From Amanita rubescens (taxonomy: Eukaryota > Basidiomycota > Agaricomycetes > Agaricales > Amanitaceae): a DNA stretch of 64,000 bases. The stretch lies in NCBI GenBank assembly GCA_015039365.1, contig WION01000106.1, positions 1 to 64,000 on the forward strand, given 5' to 3'. Shown piece by piece: positions 60,101 to 64,000 of the stretch (position 1 is the stretch's first letter; the number at the start of each line of letters is the position of its first letter). The position numbers and the translations under genes were made by a program. The notes under the pieces were generated by a model. It was not told the origin of the DNA. It did no database searches and saw nothing but the letters and a program-made list of their open reading frames with translations.

Positions 60101-63029
60101 TGGTTCCTGATTCATATCCTACAAAAGTGCATAAAACGGATTTCTCGGACAGCTTATCCGGTCTCCGTTGATCAGGGATAAATACCCAGGCTTCACATCC
60201 AAATACTCGAAAGTATGATACGTCTGGTTTTTTATTAAGAAGATTTTCCAGAGGGGTCTTCCATTTAGTCCGTTTTAGGGGAGTGCGGTTGTACACATGC
60301 ACAGCCGTTCTGAATGAGAACTCCCACCAAGATTTCGGACATCCTGCGTCTAATCGCATAGCCTCAGCTTTGTCTGACAAAGTCTGATTCATGCGTTCAA
60401 CGCGACCATTTTGTTGTGGGGTGTAAGGAGCTGTCTGTTGATGTTTAATTCCTTTGGATTTAAGGAATTCTTCAAAGGCTTTATTTACAAATTCCCCCCC
60501 TCGATCAGAACGGAGGTGAGAAATAGGTTGTTTAGGATCTACAAACTCATTATACCATCCGGTAAAATATTCTAGAGTTTGATCTTTGGTTTTTAATAAA
60601 CCAATCCACGTATACGAGGTGAAATCGTCAACGATAACACCAATATATTTGTATTTGTGGTAAGATATGGCCGGTACGGTCATAAGATCCATATGGAGTA
60701 ACTCAAAAGGGCGAGTAGCTCTCTTTGAAGATAGTTTATAAGGTTTTGCCTTCATTTTGCCTTTTAGACAACCTTCACAACGTAGTTTTCCTTCTGGAAG
60801 TGTAACTTCTTTCCATCCATTGACATTTAACGGTATCTTCGAGAAGACTTCGTTAGATGGATGACCAAAACGTTTATGCCAGGTCTCGTAGTCTAATAAT
60901 TTTTCTATAGACTCTGCGTTTGGTTTCTTTGTCGGTCTTCCAAGAATTAATTTAGAATTCCTGTTGGCTAAGCCAGGACCAGAAACCAGTGTAGGATTCA
61001 TTATAATAATCCTACCTCGAGCGTAAACTAATGTATCATCGGGCATAAGATAATGTCCTTCGATACACGTTCTACCCGAGTCTGTAAAGGAAAAGACTAC
61101 CATCTTTTCATCTTGTTTACAAGTTAATCCTTGTCGGATCAATCTGCCGTTTGAAATCAAGCGTGCAGTTGCCCGTGGCATATATAATACCGGGAAGAGC
61201 TTTACGAGTGTTACTTCTCCTGTGGATAACTTGTGTTCAAGAATAACTGTGCCAAGTCCCTCAAGACGGTCTAAACCATTAGCAGTTTTAACACTGTGGT
61301 TTTCATTTGCAGGAAATTCTCTGTATTCGGAGAAGTCTTTCCTACTAAAGGTAAAGTGATCGGATGCACCAGAGTCACACATCCATAGTGTGTCTCCAGT
61401 ACGTTTTTCAACACATTCCGGACAGGGACATGTCGGATGTACTTTATCCTTAAATTTTCTTTTATTGACCACTAAACATGTAAAAGGTTTCTTAAACATG
61501 TTACCAATATTATATGATCGTTCAATCATATTTGCATTATAAATGGCAGTGTCACACGACTTATCTCTTACGAGGCAGTTTTCGTCTAAATTTTCTTTAT
61601 AATTTATACTATCATATAGTACAGATTGTTCAAAGAAGGAATTTATAGTACGACGATGATGTCCCAATTTAGGGAACACCATTTTCATTGCTGCCTCTAT
61701 AAAGAGAAAATTAGCCATTTCCAGCTTCTTAATGGTTTCATACCATTGTTCGCCGTTATCTTCATAGTAATAATCATCATAATATAGTTCAGCTTCCTGA
61801 TCTATATCCATATTTTTGTAATCGATATCGTTTGACGATATCCCCATTCCTCGGTTTGATTTATAGGACTCAAAGTCCAGTTCATCCTTTTCTCTTTGTT
61901 TGCCTTTGCTAGAGCCGGCAACTGGCTCAGTGATGTCATAAGGCCCAATACGGGCGACGGTATGTGCAGAACTCATTGTATGTTCTGCGGCTTTGGCAGC
62001 CTTTTTCTCGGCTGCATCTGCCTTTCGGCGTTCTCGGTTCCTTTCCCAGTTAGGACCACGTGTTTGGCCCTCAACTTTACCCGGCCAATTTTGATTTGCC
62101 GGAGGAGCTGTAGAAGCCGGTGTCTGAGCGCCTTGTGGAGGCCTAGAATAAGGCCTCCCCCCACGTCCACGACCTGCTCCGCGGCCACGTCCGCGAGCAC
62201 GTCCTCGTCCTCGACCACGTACTTGTTGCCATGGTTGCTGCTGTTGTTGCGACGTATTTGCCATCGCGGCAGATTCAGGGTGCCTTCGGCGCCACTCATT
62301 CTGGATTAAGGGAAGTATCCCTTGGATCGTAAGATCCGATGGTTCTGTTGTGGCTAGAACCACAGCGGCAAAATTGTCCCAATGACGGGGGACGGCAGAA
62401 AGTACAATCATTGCCTGTACGTTTTCAGGCAATACGATTCCGCTAGACGATAAGCGGTTTATGATGGCGAGGAGGTCGTTTAAGGATTGTGTGGGATCCT
62501 TTTTATCTTGAAACTTCCAAGTAACGGCTAATTGGAAGTCATTATAGATTCCGGCAGACGTTGTCACACCGTATTGATTTGCTAAATTCCGCCATAAAAC
62601 TCTGGCAGCATTTACTTCTGAATTGATCTGCTGTATAGTAGCAGAACATTTCATATTTATGGATCCGAGGATGCGATCATCCTCGACAACCCAATCTTCA
62701 AAAGCCTTTTTTACAGCCTTTGCATCATCAACCATTTGTTGGGTGATAGCCGGTTCACCCTCAACGGCTGGTATTGCAGGTGTTGCTGGGTGTGCACCAT
62801 GTGCGGCAACTGCTGCTACCGCAGGTTGTGCAGTTATGGCTGCACGAACACCTGTATCAATGAAGAATTGTTGTAGCGGAGTGATCCGCGGAGGATGAAC
62901 ATAATCATCCTTAAGGTACTGAAATAGTCCCTTTGTTTGTAATAGGAAACGCATCATGCGTTCCCATTCTTTATAGTTAGTTCCATTTAAAACGGGAATG
63001 GAACTAGGAATCGTCAAGTCGTTAGACAT
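57183..63029 (-). CDS. gag-pol: copia Gag-Pol polyprotein, single intact ORF (1948 aa)
   Basis: One frame, no frameshift. The gag part starts MSNDLTIPSSIPVLNGTNYK with the usual UBN2-like capsid region, but instead of a CCHC knuckle it has an Arg-Gly tract (GRGRGRARGRGRGAGRGRGG, residues ~268-295). Protease CDSGASDHF is at ~550. The integrase zinc finger starts WHKRFGHPSNE (~716), followed by LLHMDLMTVP, HLRSDRGGEF and QQNGRVERMNQ as the D,D,E triad. A basic/acidic Arg-Asp-rich linker follows (~1060-1230). Reverse transcriptase has YVDDILFMGN (~1558). RNase H has ADADWAADRNTRRS and ALSSTEAEYISLS (~1765). A ~90-residue C-terminal tail (to FYDENIIDFK) extends past RNase H. Probably active or recently active. 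Confidence 0.95.
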   Translation of the reverse strand: MSNDLTIPSSIPVLNGTNYKEWERMMRFLLQTKGLFQYLKDDYVHPPRITPLQQFFIDTGVRAAITAQPAVAAVAAHGAHPATPAIPAVEGEPAITQQMVDDAKAVKKAFEDWVVEDDRILGSINMKCSATIQQINSEVNAARVLWRNLANQYGVTTSAGIYNDFQLAVTWKFQDKKDPTQSLNDLLAIINRLSSSGIVLPENVQAMIVLSAVPRHWDNFAAVVLATTEPSDLTIQGILPLIQNEWRRRHPESAAMANTSQQQQQPWQQVRGRGRGRARGRGRGAGRGRGGRPYSRPPQGAQTPASTAPPANQNWPGKVEGQTRGPNWERNRERRKADAAEKKAAKAAEHTMSSAHTVARIGPYDITEPVAGSSKGKQREKDELDFESYKSNRGMGISSNDIDYKNMDIDQEAELYYDDYYYEDNGEQWYETIKKLEMANFLFIEAAMKMVFPKLGHHRRTINSFFEQSVLYDSINYKENLDENCLVRDKSCDTAIYNANMIERSYNIGNMFKKPFTCLVVNKRKFKDKVHPTCPCPECVEKRTGDTLWMCDSGASDHFTFSRKDFSEYREFPANENHSVKTANGLDRLEGLGTVILEHKLSTGEVTLVKLFPVLYMPRATARLISNGRLIRQGLTCKQDEKMVVFSFTDSGRTCIEGHYLMPDDTLVYARGRIIIMNPTLVSGPGLANRNSKLILGRPTKKPNAESIEKLLDYETWHKRFGHPSNEVFSKIPLNVNGWKEVTLPEGKLRCEGCLKGKMKAKPYKLSSKRATRPFELLHMDLMTVPAISYHKYKYIGVIVDDFTSYTWIGLLKTKDQTLEYFTGWYNEFVDPKQPISHLRSDRGGEFVNKAFEEFLKSKGIKHQQTAPYTPQQNGRVERMNQTLSDKAEAMRLDAGCPKSWWEFSFRTAVHVYNRTPLKRTKWKTPLENLLNKKPDVSYFRVFGCEAWVFIPDQRRPDKLSEKSVLCTFVGYESGTKGYRFMTSTNTLVISSQATFFENRFPRKGKTADIITEDLGPIWEAIPQEEPNRPPQNLDLDDLLPENRRRSPSRRRSPGLDRRGASPDRQQSDPSDDSNDDDDGDEFADRQRDFLDDNIQRQREEREQERRDNYRRQRDDWKKGQGIDKQSRLRDQFKRQMSDMFKKQKTPEPFRRTPSPQIKEETPVPSRPITPIPYVSRPPSPRSPMDEDNPFSLNQRDRDEIENPFMTDREFDQFEQRQRDRFREFAQRPRPPPPIISDPGPPSVQIGPRRSGRFPVPRVQRDNAYGDKTPAQIEAEIQQKRDALREQLKDKTPSSSTQDPPSADRNPDRMNESASLLKEIFALKSELKSAEHDHLTRMINESGNEFLHFLLKAAVPLVDNIPYDYRDISKMRSSNPQLYKQWKIAMDDEFKSLQSRDIWELVDLPKGRNLIRCRWVFDLKTDGRKKARVVAKGFSQRPGLDYDETFSPVARYETIRILLATSVLENWDIQALDVKTAFLYGDLDEDIYMAQPEGFVVKGQESKVYRLRKAIYGLKQASYAWNKQADKSLKSLHFERCLSDSGVYVRKSKNTITICILYVDDILFMGNDDSTIVSIKKKFMEMWECRDLGKIKEYLRIQVNYNRDLGFLVIDQGPYALKVVKRFGLEDCKSVRTPLPAGYAPIKNEGECTPQERSYYQQIIGSLLYLALGTRPDIIYAVILMSQFSSNPSQEHIQKALYIVKYIAHTLNVKIVYSAKGNNKFRAYADADWAADRNTRRSINGYVLMLAGGAVAWTSRKQKTVALSSTEAEYISLSDAARQIAWVENLFYEIGAPIKSILLSVDNQGAIFWAQNPAQEHRSKHIDIRYHFVRELIETKKVVLEYIPTNEQNADLMTKNLSFEKVKFFRERLGLSLEEYPTSTNALIKRPDRLETEEIRDLTKFILDWQNLELDGIDRLSHKKLMELLDGLIDQQESDIDPFYDENIIDFK

Positions 63030-63030
63030 G

Positions 63031-63663
63031 TTAGACGAGGAAGGCGGAGGTGAAGATTATGATATAGGCGGTTAGAAGACGCCAAAAGAAACGGAAGTTT
63101 CTTTGATTTTCGAGGTTTTCGACCTCTTGATTATCTCTTTCGAGATTTCGGCGTGTACGCCTATTTGCTATGTGTTGGGCTACTGAAGTGCCCCTGGGTG
63201 GAATCCAAAGATCTAAGGTGGGCGGAACACCTTCTTCGATAGCTGCTTGTCTACGACGATGTATTATTTCGTCTTGCAAGGTACGACCGTTTCTAAGTCG
63301 CGCGGCTAAGAAGTGATCTCTTCGATCGTGAACTGTGACAGGTCCACGAGTTGTGACACCGAATCTGGTGTCAGGGTTGACAACACGAACTATCGTCCTA
63401 GGATTAGACGAAGATGGAATTGGTGCCGGTGTATCAATAAAAGTCCGATTCCCTAAGGTTAAGGGAAACGGTGGAATTGGAGCGTCGTAAGAAGGAGGTA
63501 ATCTCCGGGCAGGAGGAAATGATTCTCCTTCGGCTTCGTAAACTGGTAGCGGAGTACTAGTTTCGGAATCCAGTTTTTCTATCCTAAAAGAGAATTTAAT
63601 GAGCTTAAAGCTTAATTAAAGCTAAAAGTCTAATTCGTCTTTATTAAGTTACCAGGGTGCCAT
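63031..63663 (-). CDS. Spliced extra ORF upstream of copia gag-pol, C-terminal membrane segment
   Basis: Start ATG at 63663-63661, 11-base first exon, intron 63584-63652 (GTAACT...TTTTAG), second exon 63583-63031; total 187 aa. The splice joins MAPW to IEKLDSETSTPL in frame. The product is Pro-rich at first (PPSYDAPIPPFPLTLG), then basic (DEIIHRRRQAAIEEG, NRRTRRNLERDN), and ends with a hydrophobic segment FFWRLLTAYIIIFTSAFLV that could cross a membrane. Its TAA is one base before the gag-pol ATG (TAACATG). It resembles no copia protein I know. It may be element-encoded or part of a host gene the element captured. Confidence 0.5.
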
Positions 63664-64000
63664 AGACTAGAATGTCAGACTATATAGAGTTCCTCGGTTA
63701 CGAGTACAGTCCATATTCGGTTAAACCAACCGACCCTGAGTAACTTAGTTACAAGCCAAGCTTGGATAAAGCTCAGGTCCACAGGTCCACTCGGTCTTGA
63801 AAGCTCGGATTGTCCCTGAATGCTGTAAATGACATGCAAAGTCAATCGCTGGCTCAAGCACTCTTGGGCGAACCACGGTTTTACCCGTTGCGATTGTAAA
63901 TAGAAATAATGTCTGGTCCATAATCCCCCCAGACCATTATGTAAGCACGACCGGTAATCAATATGAAACTTCTAAATGGGATTATGGGATTACCATAGAG
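63664..64000. other. copia leader or flanking DNA to the window edge
   Basis: No long open frame and no copy of the 3' LTR. A palindrome-like pair TAATCCC/GGGATTA occurs near 63920 and 63980. The 5' LTR, if present, lies outside. Confidence 0.4.

Larger units (their letters stand above)
56558..64000 (-). mobile_element. Ty1/copia retrotransposon, 5' end beyond the right edge
   Basis: Minus-strand element. Its 3' LTR is 56558-57160; a polypurine tract CGAAGGGGTG adjoins it (57161-57170). A 1948-aa gag-pol frame fills 57183-63029, and a second spliced ORF precedes it (63031-63663). No matching 5' LTR is found up to 64000, so the leader is over 970 bases, long for copia. Integrase lies before reverse transcriptase, which defines the copia order. 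The element sits only one base from the TSD of the solo LTR. Confidence 0.9.

Overview
This window is nuclear DNA of a basidiomycete mushroom-type fungus (Agaricomycetes). Genes carry many 45-85 bp GT-AG introns and are packed on both strands. The gene content is typical of that group: an IBtk-like RCC1/BTB protein, a DUF6699 protein, a Crinkler-like P-loop NTPase, DUF2235 and HNH_2 proteins, many F-box paralogues, and Ty3 and Ty1/copia retrotransposons. I see no rRNA, tRNA or CRISPR array.

Layout. 0-31 kb is mostly housekeeping genes: an IBtk-like protein (1-3389, 5' end outside the window), a ~130 bp degenerate non-coding tandem repeat (3950-5130), RNA polymerase III subunit RPC25 (minus), an F-box gene, a DUF6699 gene, several poorly supported hypotheticals, a TPR-DnaJ co-chaperone (14669-16866), a Crinkler-like NTPase (17375-20280, minus), an F-box pseudogene, a basic disordered protein, a complete BRPF/NuA3-type EPL1-PHD-bromodomain-PWWP gene (24239-29381, minus) and a single-domain ER thioredoxin protein ending in KDEL (29545-30590, minus). 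31-49.4 kb is accessory: a DUF2235 hydrolase with a 3-nt micro-exon and its internally deleted copy, a degenerate multi-exon gene, an HNH nuclease gene, and a cluster of four F-box paralogues, at least one of them dead. 49.4-64 kb is retrotransposons: a complete Ty3 chromovirus with identical LTRs and a TCATC target duplication, a solo LTR, and a minus-strand copia element that runs off the right edge.

How the genes work together. Most are independent housekeeping functions (Pol III transcription, Hsp70 co-chaperone, histone acetylation reader, ER folding). The F-box paralogues look like a birth-and-death family of predicted SCF substrate receptors. The DUF2235, HNH and Crinkler-like genes are lineage-expanded families of the kind often found in dynamic fungal regions, which the recent retrotransposons also mark.

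The most unusual observation is a recurrent +1 frameshift. Fourteen sites in six otherwise well-conserved genes, on both strands, lose frame, and each can be restored by ignoring one extra T on the sense strand. The ~12 kb of retrotransposon coding sequence has none. Assembly insertion errors are the default explanation, but the strand bias deserves a read-level check. Other points of interest are a self-priming signature and a G GGT TTT -1 frameshift site in the Ty3 element, and a spliced extra ORF placed one base upstream of the copia gag-pol start.
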